Assembly: GCF_947501785.1 (NCBI RefSeq)
Contig: NZ_CANMXB010000001.1
Coordinates: 2,484,501 to 2,548,500, forward strand
Origin: an uncultured Litoreibacter sp.
GTDB taxonomy: Bacteria > Pseudomonadota > Alphaproteobacteria > Rhodobacterales > Rhodobacteraceae
Length of the DNA: 64,000 bases
Direction of reading: 5' to 3'
The first letter of the stretch is position 1; each line of letters opens with the position of its first letter. A program made the translations under genes and the position numbers. This document shows positions 51,653 through 59,685 of the stretch, one piece after another. The notes beneath the pieces were generated by a model. It was not told the DNA's origin, did no database searches, and saw only the letters and a list, made by a program, of their open reading frames with translations.

Positions 51653-52521
51653 GCCGCAAACCTCCGCGCCAGCTCGGCAATATGGGCAGGCCCCACCTCG
51701 CAGCATCCGCCAACGATTTGCGCGCCTGCGTCGACCCAGTTTTGCGCGTGGTCGGCATAGGCATCAGGCCCCAGATCAGTGCGTGCGGTCAGCACATCCA
51801 CGGTCGCGCCGATATGGTCAAAGCTGTCGGCAATGGAGGTGAAGCCGTTGGCATAGGCCCCGATCAGCGGCCCGCATCCGGCGATGATTGGGATGGCTTT
51901 GGTCACCGCCTCTGGCTTGGAGCAGTTGACCAACAAGGCCTCGGGCTGGAATTCCGCGATCAGCGGCAGGATGTCGGACACCGGCTCGCCCGAGCGCAGC
52001 TTGGTGCCGTCATTATCGTCGACGGACACCGCGACCCAGACCGGCTTGCCGGTGGTCGACGCCCCCATCAACCCGCCGCGCGCCTGATCGACCGATGACA
52101 TGGTTTCCAGCAGGTGCATGTCCACATAGGGCAGCTGGTAGCCGCAAAGCTGGGCGTAAATCTCCGCCGCCACGTCGGACGGCGGGGCCTTGTCCGGCTG
52201 GTAGGAAAACCCAAGCGGCCCCAAGCCGCCCGCGACCAGACCTGCGCCATGCGCGTCGCGTGCGTCGCAGGCCAGTTGGCAGGACAGTTCGGTCAGATCC
52301 TGCAGCTTCTCGGGGATGCCGTGATTGTCCAGCCGGTCGGGCAGCACATTGTATCCGTTGGTCGTGGCAATGGCGGCCCCGGCGGCGAAGAAGTCGTCAT
52401 GCACCGCGCGCACCAGATCGGGCCGGTCCATCATGACCTGCGCCGACCACAGCCCGGTGGCCTCGCCCACACGGGCAATCAGCTCCTGCCCCATGCCCCC
52501 ATCAAGAATGGTCACGCTCAT
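51649..52521 (-). CDS. Homocysteine S-methyltransferase family protein
   Basis: The protein is 290 aa from ATG 52521. It has the zinc-dependent TIM-barrel features ILDGGMGQELIAR, EALLVNCSKPEAV and the C-terminal GGCCEVGPAHI, giving three Cys ligands (VNCS, GGCC). Relatives transfer a methyl group from S-methylmethionine or glycine betaine to homocysteine. Lying between two FAD-GcvT enzymes, a betaine:homocysteine methyl transfer yielding dimethylglycine would fit, but the donor is not proved. The size is that of MmuM/YitJ-like single-domain enzymes. Confidence 0.88.
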   Translation of the reverse strand: MSVTILDGGMGQELIARVGEATGLWSAQVMMDRPDLVRAVHDDFFAAGAAIATTNGYNVLPDRLDNHGIPEKLQDLTELSCQLACDARDAHGAGLVAGGLGPLGFSYQPDKAPPSDVAAEIYAQLCGYQLPYVDMHLLETMSSVDQARGGLMGASTTGKPVWVAVSVDDNDGTKLRSGEPVSDILPLIAEFQPEALLVNCSKPEAVTKAIPIIAGCGPLIGAYANGFTSIADSFDHIGATVDVLTARTDLGPDAYADHAQNWVDAGAQIVGGCCEVGPAHIAELARRFAA

Positions 52522-52624
52522 GGCGCAACCCAAGCGCCGCGCAGCGGCGCCCCCGCAGGTGACATGCGGTCACGCATGGAGGGGAGGCGGGAGGGCCCGC
52601 CACAGGCAAAGGGCGAGACACCGG

Positions 52625-55078
52625 TCATGCGCGGATACGCTCGTTTTCGGGGTCCCACAAAGGCGCGTCTTCCTGCACAACCGCTTTGCAGCGCTTGCCG
52701 AAGATTTCGACCTCCAGCTCGGTGCCGGGTTTGGACAGCTCCGCCTTCACGACGCCCAGGGCCACGGATTTGTTGATCCGGTACCCCCAGTCGCCCGACG
52801 TGGTCTCCCCCACAACCTCGTCGCCGTTCCACACGGTCGACATGTAGGGGGCGTCGGCGTCGGGCGCGTCCACGATCATGGTGACGAAGCCCTTCTTGGG
52901 GCCTTGCTGCAGTTCGTTGGCGAGGGCGACCTTGCCGGGGAAGTCCTGCTCCTTGTTCAGGCGCAGGAACCGCTCCATGCCGCCTTCCAGCAAGGTGTAG
53001 TCGGTCGACAAATCGCCCTTCCAGGTGCGGTAGCCTTTCTCGATCCGCATCGAATTCAGCGCGTACATGCCAAACGGTTTGGCCCCGGCCGCGCGCACCG
53101 CATCATACACCGCCGCGCTGTCGTCAAAGGCGGAGTGGATTTCCCAGCCCAGCTCTCCCGCGAAGGAAATGCGCATCAGCTTGACAGGCTTGCCGGCAAT
53201 CTCGCTGTCTTGGTGGGTCAGCCAACCGGTGGTCAGATCGGCGTCGGGGGCCAACCCCTGCACCAGCGCGCGGGACTGCGCGCCTGTAACCAGCGCAACC
53301 GACCACTCCCGGGTAATATCCGTCATGGTGATCGAGCCGTCTTCAGGCAACCGACCCTTCAGGAACTCGAAATCATGCCATTGCGCCACGGCGGCGGTCA
53401 TCAACCAGAAATCGTCCTCGCCGAAGCGGATGATGGTCACCTCGGTGACAATGCGACCCCGCGTATCGGTGAAATAGCCAAGGTTCATCCGGCCGGCTTT
53501 CGGCAGCGCGCCCGCAACCTGGCCGCGCAGCCATTCGGCAGCGCCTTCGCCGCTCAGCGTGTAGCGTGAGAAGCCCGGCATATCCAAAACCCCAACGCCG
53601 TTGGTGCAGGCCTCGACCTCCTCCTTGATGCGCACGGCCCATGGGCCCTGACGGTCCCAGGTATGGGTCGCCTCCTCGGAGGTATCGTCGCCGTCCTGCG
53701 CAAACCAGTTGGCGCGTTCCCAGCCGTTATAGGCCCCCATCTGCGCCCCGGAGGCCAGCAAAGTAGCGTGGTTCGGCGACAGCTTCTTGTCGCGCCCGGC
53801 CGGCCATTCGTGATGCGGGAAATGCATCGCGTATTCGTGGCCATAGGTTTCCAGTGCCTTGGACAGGCAATAGTCGTGGTCGGCGAAATCGGTGTAGCGG
53901 CGCGGGTCGACGGCCCACATGTCGTCCTCGGTCTCGCCGTGCATGATCCATTCCGACAACACCTTGCCGGCCCCGCCGCCCTGCGCGATCCCGAAGGTGA
54001 AGGAATGACCCTCAAACGCGTTCTTCACACCCGGCATCGGGCCGATCATCGGCAAGCCGTCAGGCGCATAAGGAATGGGCCCGTTGATGTTGCGGCCGAC
54101 GCCGGCGGTGCCAAGGATCGGCAGCCGCTCCATCGCGTCTTCAATGTAATATTCCAGCCGGTCCAGATCGTCGGGGTACAGCTGGAAGGAGAAATCTTCC
54201 GGCATCGGGTCATCGGGCGTCACCCAGGCGGCCTTGCAATTGCGCTCATACGGCCCGAGGTTCAGGCCGTTTTTGTCCTGGCGCAGGTAATAGGACACAT
54301 CCACGTCGCGGATCATCGGCATCTTGTGGCCCTTTTCCTTGGTCCACGCCTCCAGCTCCGCAATTGGTTCGGTCAGGAAATACTGGTGCGACATGACCAC
54401 CATCGGCACGGTGCGCCCGCCGAACGGTTTGAACATCTCTCCCACGCGCTGCGCATAATAGCCCGCGCAGTTGACCACGTATTGCGCGCGGATCTCGCCC
54501 TTGTCGGTCTTCACGATCCACTCGTCGCCGTCGCGGTCCATGCCGGTAACAGGGCAGAACCGTTCAATCCGCCCGCCATTGTCGCGCGCGCCCTTGGCCA
54601 AGGCCTGCGTCAGCTGCGCGGGGTCGATGTCGCCGTCCAGCGGGTCCCAAAGGCCGCCTGCAAGGTCGTGGGTTTCCATGAACGGGTTGAATTCCTTCAG
54701 CTCGTCCGGCGTGCAGATATCCATCTGCAGCCCCTGGTAGCGGCCCATGCCCGCCACCTTCTCAAATTCCTGCATCCGCTCCTTGGTGTGCGCCAGCCGG
54801 ATCGCCCCGGTGACGTGGTAGTTCATCGGGTAGTCCACATCGTCAGCGAGGGTGCGGTACATCGCGGCGCCGTAGCGCTGGATGTTCATGACCGCCCAGG
54901 AGCCTGCAAAGTTCGGAACGTTGCCCGCCGCGTGCCAGGTCGATCCGGCGGTCAGCTCGTTCTTCTCCAACAGCACGCAGTCTTTCCAGCCCGCCTTGGC
55001 CAGATGGTACAGCGTCGAGGTACCGACGACGCCGCCGCCGATGATGACCACGCGGGCCGTTGTTGGAAAATCAGACAT
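52625..55078 (-). CDS. FAD-dependent oxidoreductase/GcvT fusion, second paralogue
   Basis: The 817-aa protein has the same architecture as the gene at 48753: RVVIIGGGVVGTSTLYHLAK, then LTAGSTWHAAGNVPNFAG with the presumed covalent-FAD His, and a GcvT-like half (LDMPGFSRYTLSGEGAAEWL, FAGELGWEIHSAFDDS, SMRIEKGYRTWKGDLSTDY). It is diverged enough from the other copy that the two probably oxidise different methylated amines, for example dimethylglycine and sarcosine in turn. It is preceded by the GFA gene and followed by the homocysteine methyltransferase gene after 103 bp. Confidence 0.9.
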   Translation of the reverse strand: MSDFPTTARVVIIGGGVVGTSTLYHLAKAGWKDCVLLEKNELTAGSTWHAAGNVPNFAGSWAVMNIQRYGAAMYRTLADDVDYPMNYHVTGAIRLAHTKERMQEFEKVAGMGRYQGLQMDICTPDELKEFNPFMETHDLAGGLWDPLDGDIDPAQLTQALAKGARDNGGRIERFCPVTGMDRDGDEWIVKTDKGEIRAQYVVNCAGYYAQRVGEMFKPFGGRTVPMVVMSHQYFLTEPIAELEAWTKEKGHKMPMIRDVDVSYYLRQDKNGLNLGPYERNCKAAWVTPDDPMPEDFSFQLYPDDLDRLEYYIEDAMERLPILGTAGVGRNINGPIPYAPDGLPMIGPMPGVKNAFEGHSFTFGIAQGGGAGKVLSEWIMHGETEDDMWAVDPRRYTDFADHDYCLSKALETYGHEYAMHFPHHEWPAGRDKKLSPNHATLLASGAQMGAYNGWERANWFAQDGDDTSEEATHTWDRQGPWAVRIKEEVEACTNGVGVLDMPGFSRYTLSGEGAAEWLRGQVAGALPKAGRMNLGYFTDTRGRIVTEVTIIRFGEDDFWLMTAAVAQWHDFEFLKGRLPEDGSITMTDITREWSVALVTGAQSRALVQGLAPDADLTTGWLTHQDSEIAGKPVKLMRISFAGELGWEIHSAFDDSAAVYDAVRAAGAKPFGMYALNSMRIEKGYRTWKGDLSTDYTLLEGGMERFLRLNKEQDFPGKVALANELQQGPKKGFVTMIVDAPDADAPYMSTVWNGDEVVGETTSGDWGYRINKSVALGVVKAELSKPGTELEVEIFGKRCKAVVQEDAPLWDPENERIRA

Positions 55079-55089
55079 GAACGTCTCCC

Positions 55090-55461
55090 TTATTGTTCGT
55101 GCTGCGGTATTCCGTCCGCAATGTCGTAATAGTCGCCCTTGTCGGCGACAAAGATGTGTTTCTCGATGCGCAGGCCGGTGGGTCCGTCGATGGCCCCCAG
55201 CGAAAAGCTCATGGATGTTTCGTCATTGTGCTTCCAGAACAGGTTGCAGCCACAATTGGCGCAGAAGCCGCGTTTGGCGCTGTCGGATGAGGCGTACCAT
55301 TTGACGTCGCCTTGAATCTCAATATCGGCCTGTTCCACCACGGCAGACGCCCAGACATTGCCCGACTGCTTGCGGCACTGGCCGCAATGGCAGTTTGACA
55401 CGCTCCATGTCTTGCCTTTGACCTCGAAGCTGCAGGCGCCGCAGTTGCACGACCCTTTCAT
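55090..55461 (-). CDS. GFA/CENP-V family zinc protein
   Basis: The protein is 123 aa from ATG 55461, overlapping the LysE stop (ATGA). The zinc ligands are in SCNCGACSFEVKGK, SNCHCGQCRKQSG and FCANCGCNLFW, the hallmark of glutathione-dependent formaldehyde-activating (GFA)-like proteins. The family is named for formaldehyde activation but many members have other functions. Here it sits with enzymes that release one-carbon units by N-demethylation, so a formaldehyde-related role is plausible. Confidence 0.92.
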   Translation of the reverse strand: MKGSCNCGACSFEVKGKTWSVSNCHCGQCRKQSGNVWASAVVEQADIEIQGDVKWYASSDSAKRGFCANCGCNLFWKHNDETSMSFSLGAIDGPTGLRIEKHIFVADKGDYYDIADGIPQHEQ

Positions 55462-56081
55462 CACGTTCTCTCCGGCGTGGAGGCGCTGCCCAACGCAACG
55501 CCATAGATCACGAAGCACACCGCCATCACGCGGCGGACCCAGACGTTCAGGATCGCGCTCATGGCCGACCGGCCGATGCCCGCCCCAATCGCTGTGTAGA
55601 TCAGGTAGCTCGCCGCCGTGATGATCAGCGCCGTTGGCATGATCACCCACATCTGCGTCCAGACCGGCACGTCGGGCTGCACAAACTGGGTGAAGGCCGC
55701 GAAATAGCCGGCTATGGATTTGACGTTGATGGTCGCGATCAAGAAGGCCTTGCCGTAAATCGACGTGGCCGACACCGCCCGCGGGGCCACGGGTTTGGTG
55801 GCGTTCAGCCAGCCGCGCACGCCCAGATAGATCAGGAAGGCCGCGCCAATCAGCTTGCCGTAAAAGAACGCCTCCGGGAAGGAGGCCAGCAGCGCGGTGA
55901 CCCCGGCTGCCGACAACACCAAGAACAGCGCGGCCTGCGTCAGGATCGCCAACACGCCCCAAAGCGAGCGCTTGAACCCGTACACCATCCCGTTTGTCAC
56001 GCAGTTCACGGCATTGGGCCCCGGCGTGATGACAAAGACCACCCAGAACAACGCAAATACGATCCAACCTTCAACGCTCAT
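55461..56081 (-). CDS. LysE-family translocator
   Basis: The protein is 206 aa from ATG 56081 (GGAG about 10 nt upstream). It has six hydrophobic segments and LysE/RhtB family features: FVITPGPNAVNCVTNGMVYG near the N-terminus and GAAFLIYLGVRGWLNA after the second helix pair. It exports amino acids or related compounds. In this operon, export of excess glycine-, homocysteine- or methylated-amine-related products would be reasonable, though the substrate is not visible. Confidence 0.88.
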   Translation of the reverse strand: MSVEGWIVFALFWVVFVITPGPNAVNCVTNGMVYGFKRSLWGVLAILTQAALFLVLSAAGVTALLASFPEAFFYGKLIGAAFLIYLGVRGWLNATKPVAPRAVSATSIYGKAFLIATINVKSIAGYFAAFTQFVQPDVPVWTQMWVIMPTALIITAASYLIYTAIGAGIGRSAMSAILNVWVRRVMAVCFVIYGVALGSASTPERT

Positions 56082-56095
56082 CCAATGCCGCTCCT

Positions 56096-56680
56096 CTAAT
56101 ACACCGGTGGGGAGATGACCCAGATCAGAACCGCCGGTTCCGAGTAGGGGTTGCTCCATTTGTAGGGTTCACCGCGCAGCCTGAAACTGTCGCCTGCGCC
56201 CACGGTATGCTCTACACCGTCGATTGAAAGATTCAATCGACCCGAGACGACATAGGCCACTTCTTGCGTCGCACGGGTCACCGCTTTGCTGATCTTGGAT
56301 CCGGCGTCAAAAGTGGAATGCACCACCTCGAAATCGTCGGTGAGGTCGGGCGACAACAGCTCTTCAATCAGCCCCTCTTCGCGGGACCCGATGGGGCGGC
56401 GCACGTTAGCGCGCACGATGTAGCCCTGTTCTTTGGCCGAAATCGCCTCCTGCCGGAACAGGCTGGAAACAGACACGTCCAGCGCCCGCGCGATCATCCG
56501 CAGGTCGGTGACGCTGGGGTCGGACATGCCGCGTTCCACCTGGCTCAACCACCCCACAGACCGGCCCAGAATGTCGGACAAATCCGCCAGCGTCAGCCCC
56601 CGCGCTTTGCGCAGCGCACGAAGATCGGCACCAAGCGATTGAGGCTGAGACGGGTCGGAATGCAACATAGCACCAAACAT
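56096..56680 (-). CDS. XRE-cupin transcriptional regulator
   Basis: This 194-aa protein has an N-terminal XRE helix-turn-helix (LRKARGLTLADLSDILGRS, GWLSQVERGMSDPSVTDL) and a C-terminal cupin (about 120-190: ATQEVAYVVSGRLNLSIDGV, GDSFRLRGEPYKW, NPYSEPAVLIWV). The architecture is that of SutR/PuuR-like small-molecule-responsive regulators. It heads the operon with LysE, GFA and FAD-GcvT genes and has a perfect 18-bp palindrome 10 bp upstream of its start, probably its own operator. Confidence 0.93.
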   Translation of the reverse strand: MFGAMLHSDPSQPQSLGADLRALRKARGLTLADLSDILGRSVGWLSQVERGMSDPSVTDLRMIARALDVSVSSLFRQEAISAKEQGYIVRANVRRPIGSREEGLIEELLSPDLTDDFEVVHSTFDAGSKISKAVTRATQEVAYVVSGRLNLSIDGVEHTVGAGDSFRLRGEPYKWSNPYSEPAVLIWVISPPVY

Positions 56681-56690
56681 GAAATGATTG

Positions 56691-56708
56691 GCCGTGAAAT
56701 TTCACGGC
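56691..56708. promoter_or_regulatory. Perfect 18-bp palindrome, candidate XRE-cupin operator
   Basis: GCCGTGAAATTTCACGGC reads identically on both strands, 10 bp before the ATG of the XRE-cupin gene. Further half-sites TGAAAT (56680-56685) and TTTCACG (56713-56719) flank it. A plus-strand T-run follows, so it also resembles a terminator, but no plus-strand gene ends there. Confidence 0.6.
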
Positions 56709-56873
56709 TTTTTTTCACGAAACAGGAATCGGGCGAGTCGTGCAAGAAAATTCGTCGCCGCAGAGCGGCGTAAAATCACCTTTCCCTGATGCAATCGTGA
56801 TTTGAGGCAAATCCGGTTTCGGCTGACTGTGCTCGCGTTGCGTTTCAGACCCGCCTTGTAAAGGACCGTGCCC

Positions 56874-58259
56874 ATGACATCCCGCCCCGCCTCTCGCCTT
56901 CGCGCTCTCATCATGATGACATTGGTCTCTGCCCTGATGATACCCGCCACATCCCTTCAGGCGCAGCAGGCGGACCCGCTGCCCGATTATGTCATTGAAG
57001 CCTATGGCGAGCCGCCCGCAGTTCCCCAAGGCCCGCTGTCCAGTGACCTACGCGCCGCCGTGAAGGCCGTTTTCGAAGACAGCATCGTGCAATCCAGCTG
57101 GGCTCGGGATCAGGACGCGGGCCTCTTCCAGATCGTCGAGGCGGGCGACCCGCGTATCGCATGGGTCATCTCCGACATGATGCGCTTCACGTGGCGGCAG
57201 GAATTTGACGACGCATTGGCCGACGCCGCCGCCAAGCTGTTGGGCATCGAATACAAGACCATCCGCCGCTGGCACGAGATCACCGACCACCTGATCGCAT
57301 GGGACATCCCCGAATACCCGGGCTACCTGGACACCAAGAAGGTGATTTTCACCCGCTTCCTGCCGGACGTTGACCGGCTGTTCGTCGAGGGCGACATTGA
57401 CTGGCGCCACGTGTCCTGGGGCGGCGTCCTGATCGACGACCGGCCCTATGACACCACCGACAGCCCCTGCAACTGCATACCCGCCGCCGACAACCCCGAG
57501 GTCAGCACCGCAGCTGAAGCGACGTGGCTTGACGATGACGACGTGGTCTTCGGCATCACGTTGAACGGCGAATCCCGCGCCTATCCCCGCCAGATCATGG
57601 AAGTCCGCGAGATGGTCAACGACACGCTGGGCGGCCGCGATCTGGGCATTCCCTATTGCACGCTCTGCGGCTCTGCGCAGGCCTATTTCACGGACGGGCT
57701 GCCTGAAGGGGTGGAGCGCCCGATCCTGCGGACCTCGGGCATGCTGATCCGGTCCAACAAGGTGATGTATGACCTGACCACCTATTCCGTCTTCGACACC
57801 TTTTTGGGCAACGCGGTCACTGGGCCCTTGGCCGACAAGGGCATTCAGCTGGAACAGGCCACCGTGGTGACCACCGATTGGAAGACATGGAAAGAGCAGC
57901 ATCCCGAAACCACCGTCCTGCTGGAACGCCACGCCCTTGGCCGCGACCCCGATTTCCGCAATGGCCGCGACGCGGATGGCCCGATCTTCCCGGTTGGCAA
58001 TGTCGACCCCCGCCTTGATGTGCACGAGGACATCATCGGCGTGGTCACCGCCTCCGGCACCCCCGTCGCGTTCCGGCGCAGCGCTGCGCTGGTCGCTTTG
58101 CGCGAAGGCGCAGAGATCACATTTGAAAACGTGAAGCTGGAACTCGACGCCGGCGGCATCCGGGCGCTCGACAAAGACGGCACGGACCTGGGCAGCCACG
58201 AGGCGTTCTGGTTCGCATGGTCGCAATTCCACCCCGAAACCGCGCTGTGGGAAGGGTAA
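56874..58259 (+). CDS. DUF3179 secreted protein
   Basis: The protein is 461 aa from ATG 56874, which has AAGGA 8 nt upstream, with a signal peptide (LRALIMMTLVSALMIPATSL then QAQ). The DUF3179 core has REMVNDTLGGRDLGIPYCTL, CGSAQAYFTDGL, ILRTSGMLIRSNKVMYDLTT, and a C-terminal EAFWFAWSQFHPETALWEG. The CxxC (YCTLC) and conserved Tyr/His residues are typical. Extracytoplasmic location; no function is settled for this family. It is divergent from the XRE-cupin operon and convergent with the DUF2975/XRE pair. Confidence 0.9.
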   Translation: MTSRPASRLRALIMMTLVSALMIPATSLQAQQADPLPDYVIEAYGEPPAVPQGPLSSDLRAAVKAVFEDSIVQSSWARDQDAGLFQIVEAGDPRIAWVISDMMRFTWRQEFDDALADAAAKLLGIEYKTIRRWHEITDHLIAWDIPEYPGYLDTKKVIFTRFLPDVDRLFVEGDIDWRHVSWGGVLIDDRPYDTTDSPCNCIPAADNPEVSTAAEATWLDDDDVVFGITLNGESRAYPRQIMEVREMVNDTLGGRDLGIPYCTLCGSAQAYFTDGLPEGVERPILRTSGMLIRSNKVMYDLTTYSVFDTFLGNAVTGPLADKGIQLEQATVVTTDWKTWKEQHPETTVLLERHALGRDPDFRNGRDADGPIFPVGNVDPRLDVHEDIIGVVTASGTPVAFRRSAALVALREGAEITFENVKLELDAGGIRALDKDGTDLGSHEAFWFAWSQFHPETALWEG

Positions 58260-58263
58260 GGCT

Positions 58264-58473
58264 CTAACCCGCCTCGGACGCCTCCAGCAGATCGCCGGGC
58301 TGGCAGTCCAGTTCCCGGCAGATCTTGGCCAGTGTCTCGAACCGGATGCCCTTCACCTTGCCAGACTTCAGCAAGGACAGGTTCTGTTCGGTGATACCAA
58401 TCCGCTCCGCCAGCTCCCGCGACTTCATCTTGCGGGTGGCCAGCATCACGTCGAGCCGCACAATGATCTCCAT
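58264..58473 (-). CDS. Small XRE-family HTH protein paired with DUF2975
   Basis: The protein is 69 aa from ATG 58473, overlapping the DUF2975 stop. It is a minimal helix-turn-helix (KSRELAERIGITEQNLSLLK, then SGKVKGIRFETLAKICRELD) with the C-terminal QPGDLLE typical of YozG-type regulators. DUF2975 membrane proteins are almost always accompanied by such a regulator. Confidence 0.92.
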   Translation of the reverse strand: MEIIVRLDVMLATRKMKSRELAERIGITEQNLSLLKSGKVKGIRFETLAKICRELDCQPGDLLEASEAG

Positions 58474-59015
58474 CACACGAAGCTCCGGTTTTCTTCGGCC
58501 TGTCTGGACGCTTCCAGCATCGCGGCGCCCACCAGCAGCAGCATGCCGCCGCCCACTATCAGCCCGACGCTGGACCCGGAGATACCAAGGGTAACTTGCC
58601 CTTCGCCAGCCGGGTTGTTGCGGGTCAGCAGGTAGGACGACACCACGTCGTAAAACATCCACGCAAACGGCATCGCGATGACCCCGGCCCCAATGCGGGC
58701 AATATGCGTGCCGCACTTGGCGCTCAACGCGTAGCCGCGCGCATACATCCTGAACAGCGCGCGCATGTTCCACAGCACAAACAGCTGCAGCCCCAACGCG
58801 ATACTTCCCGCCGCAAGCAGGGCATAAACCGTGCCGGTGCTGGGCACCGTCTGCACATTCAACCCGGCGGGGGCGTTGTCGACAAAGGCCGTCTTCGCCA
58901 AGTCAGGCATGACGGCGACACCCACTACCAGCAGCACCATCCCGGCCATGGCCACAGTTGAAATCCAGAACAGACCCTGCGCAAGGGCGCGGAAGCGGTT
59001 TGACAGTTCCATCAT
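58473..59015 (-). CDS. DUF2975 membrane protein
   Basis: This 180-aa protein has four hydrophobic segments (about 12-40, 62-85, 105-130, 150-172), the standard DUF2975 arrangement. The central VLWNMRALFRMYARG contact motif and GAGVIAMPFAWMFYDVVSSY are present. It overlaps the small XRE gene, which presumably regulates it. Family function unknown. An FNR-like box centred at 59065-59066 lies about 50 bp upstream of its start. Confidence 0.88.
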   Translation of the reverse strand: MMELSNRFRALAQGLFWISTVAMAGMVLLVVGVAVMPDLAKTAFVDNAPAGLNVQTVPSTGTVYALLAAGSIALGLQLFVLWNMRALFRMYARGYALSAKCGTHIARIGAGVIAMPFAWMFYDVVSSYLLTRNNPAGEGQVTLGISGSSVGLIVGGGMLLLVGAAMLEASRQAEENRSFV

Positions 59016-59058
59016 TTTCTACCTTTTCGAATCATTTTTTATTGTTTTACGATAAGTA

Positions 59059-59072
59059 ATGATCGCAATCAA
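59059..59072. promoter_or_regulatory. FNR/FnrL-like box
   Basis: ATGAT-CGCA-ATCAA at 59059-59072 matches the FNR/FnrL consensus TTGAT-N4-ATCAA at nine of ten positions. It is between the divergent DUF2975 gene (start 59015) and the lipoprotein gene (start 59084). For the DUF2975 promoter the distance would suit activation; for the lipoprotein gene it would overlap the ribosome-binding region. Confidence 0.45.
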
Positions 59073-59083
59073 TGGAGCATCTG

Positions 59084-59614
59084 ATGAAATACCCTCTCAT
59101 AGCGTTATTGTTCGCCGCAGGTTGCAGCAACGTGGTTCCCTCCGCCGTCGCGCGGCTCTACGCCCTCTCGCCGATGGAGGCGGACCCAAGCGACATCGCG
59201 GTCGCGCTGGATCTGCCAGACGGCATCGGCGTGCGGCCGCAATCCGCCAAACTCACCCTGACCGCAACCCGAACAGACACGGATCAGACCTCCGCCGGGA
59301 CGTATATCTTGTCCGCCAGCCCCGGCAGCGACGGCTCCACCGTCTATGCGGTCGCAGACAGCGATTTTGAGCGACTTAGGGCGCAACAGAGCCTGATCAG
59401 AGGCTGGAAAGAGGTCGCAGACGACGCCACCAGTGGCTCTCTTTCGGTGGGACTGGAAGGTTGCGCCATAGGGGCAGGCCCCACGCCGGATGCGGTCATA
59501 TCGATCAACATGCGCACGGCGCAGGACGGGGCCTTCTTCCCCCTGATCCGCAACGCTCCAATCACAGAGGTTTTGGACCTTGCCGACGCGGACGCTCTCA
59601 AACAATGCGACTGA
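59084..59614 (+). CDS. Lipoprotein of unknown function
   Basis: The protein is 176 aa from ATG 59084 with GGAG 6 nt upstream. The lipoprotein signal is MKYPLIALLFAAGCSN (Cys at 14). The mature domain is a soluble alpha/beta-like stretch with two Cys near the C-terminal half (LEGCAIGAG, LKQCD) that may form a disulfide, and motifs such as SINMRTAQDGAFFPLIRNAP. I do not recognise a family. It is the gene directly upstream of bchG but separated from it by the two PpsR-like sites. Confidence 0.75.
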   Translation: MKYPLIALLFAAGCSNVVPSAVARLYALSPMEADPSDIAVALDLPDGIGVRPQSAKLTLTATRTDTDQTSAGTYILSASPGSDGSTVYAVADSDFERLRAQQSLIRGWKEVADDATSGSLSVGLEGCAIGAGPTPDAVISINMRTAQDGAFFPLIRNAPITEVLDLADADALKQCD

Positions 59615-59630
59615 CCCCGGAAACGCCATA

Positions 59631-59648
59631 TGTCCAAACAACATTACA
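59631..59648 (+). promoter_or_regulatory. PpsR/CrtJ-like site 1 (TGT-N12-ACA)
   Basis: TGTCCAAACAACATTACA has TGT and ACA separated by exactly 12 nt, the core spacing of PpsR/CrtJ operators. The inner bases match the extended consensus (TGTCA-N8-TGACA) only partly. It starts 18 bp downstream of the lipoprotein stop. Confidence 0.5.
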
Positions 59649-59665
59649 CTTGCACCGACTCAGAG

Positions 59666-59683
59666 TGTAACGCTAACTTGACA
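59666..59683 (+). promoter_or_regulatory. PpsR/CrtJ-like site 2 (TGT-N12-ACA)
   Basis: TGTAACGCTAACTTGACA has TGT-N12-ACA with a full TGACA right half. It ends 2 bp before the bchG start codon and begins 35 bp after the first site begins. Paired sites are the usual arrangement for cooperative PpsR/CrtJ repression of bch genes under oxygen. Confidence 0.6.
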
Positions 59684-59685
59684 GT

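Noticed and set aside
56691-56717. Intrinsic terminator on the plus strand
   Set aside because: The palindrome is followed by a T-run, but no plus-strand gene precedes it and it sits at the start of the minus-strand regulator gene, so an operator is more likely.
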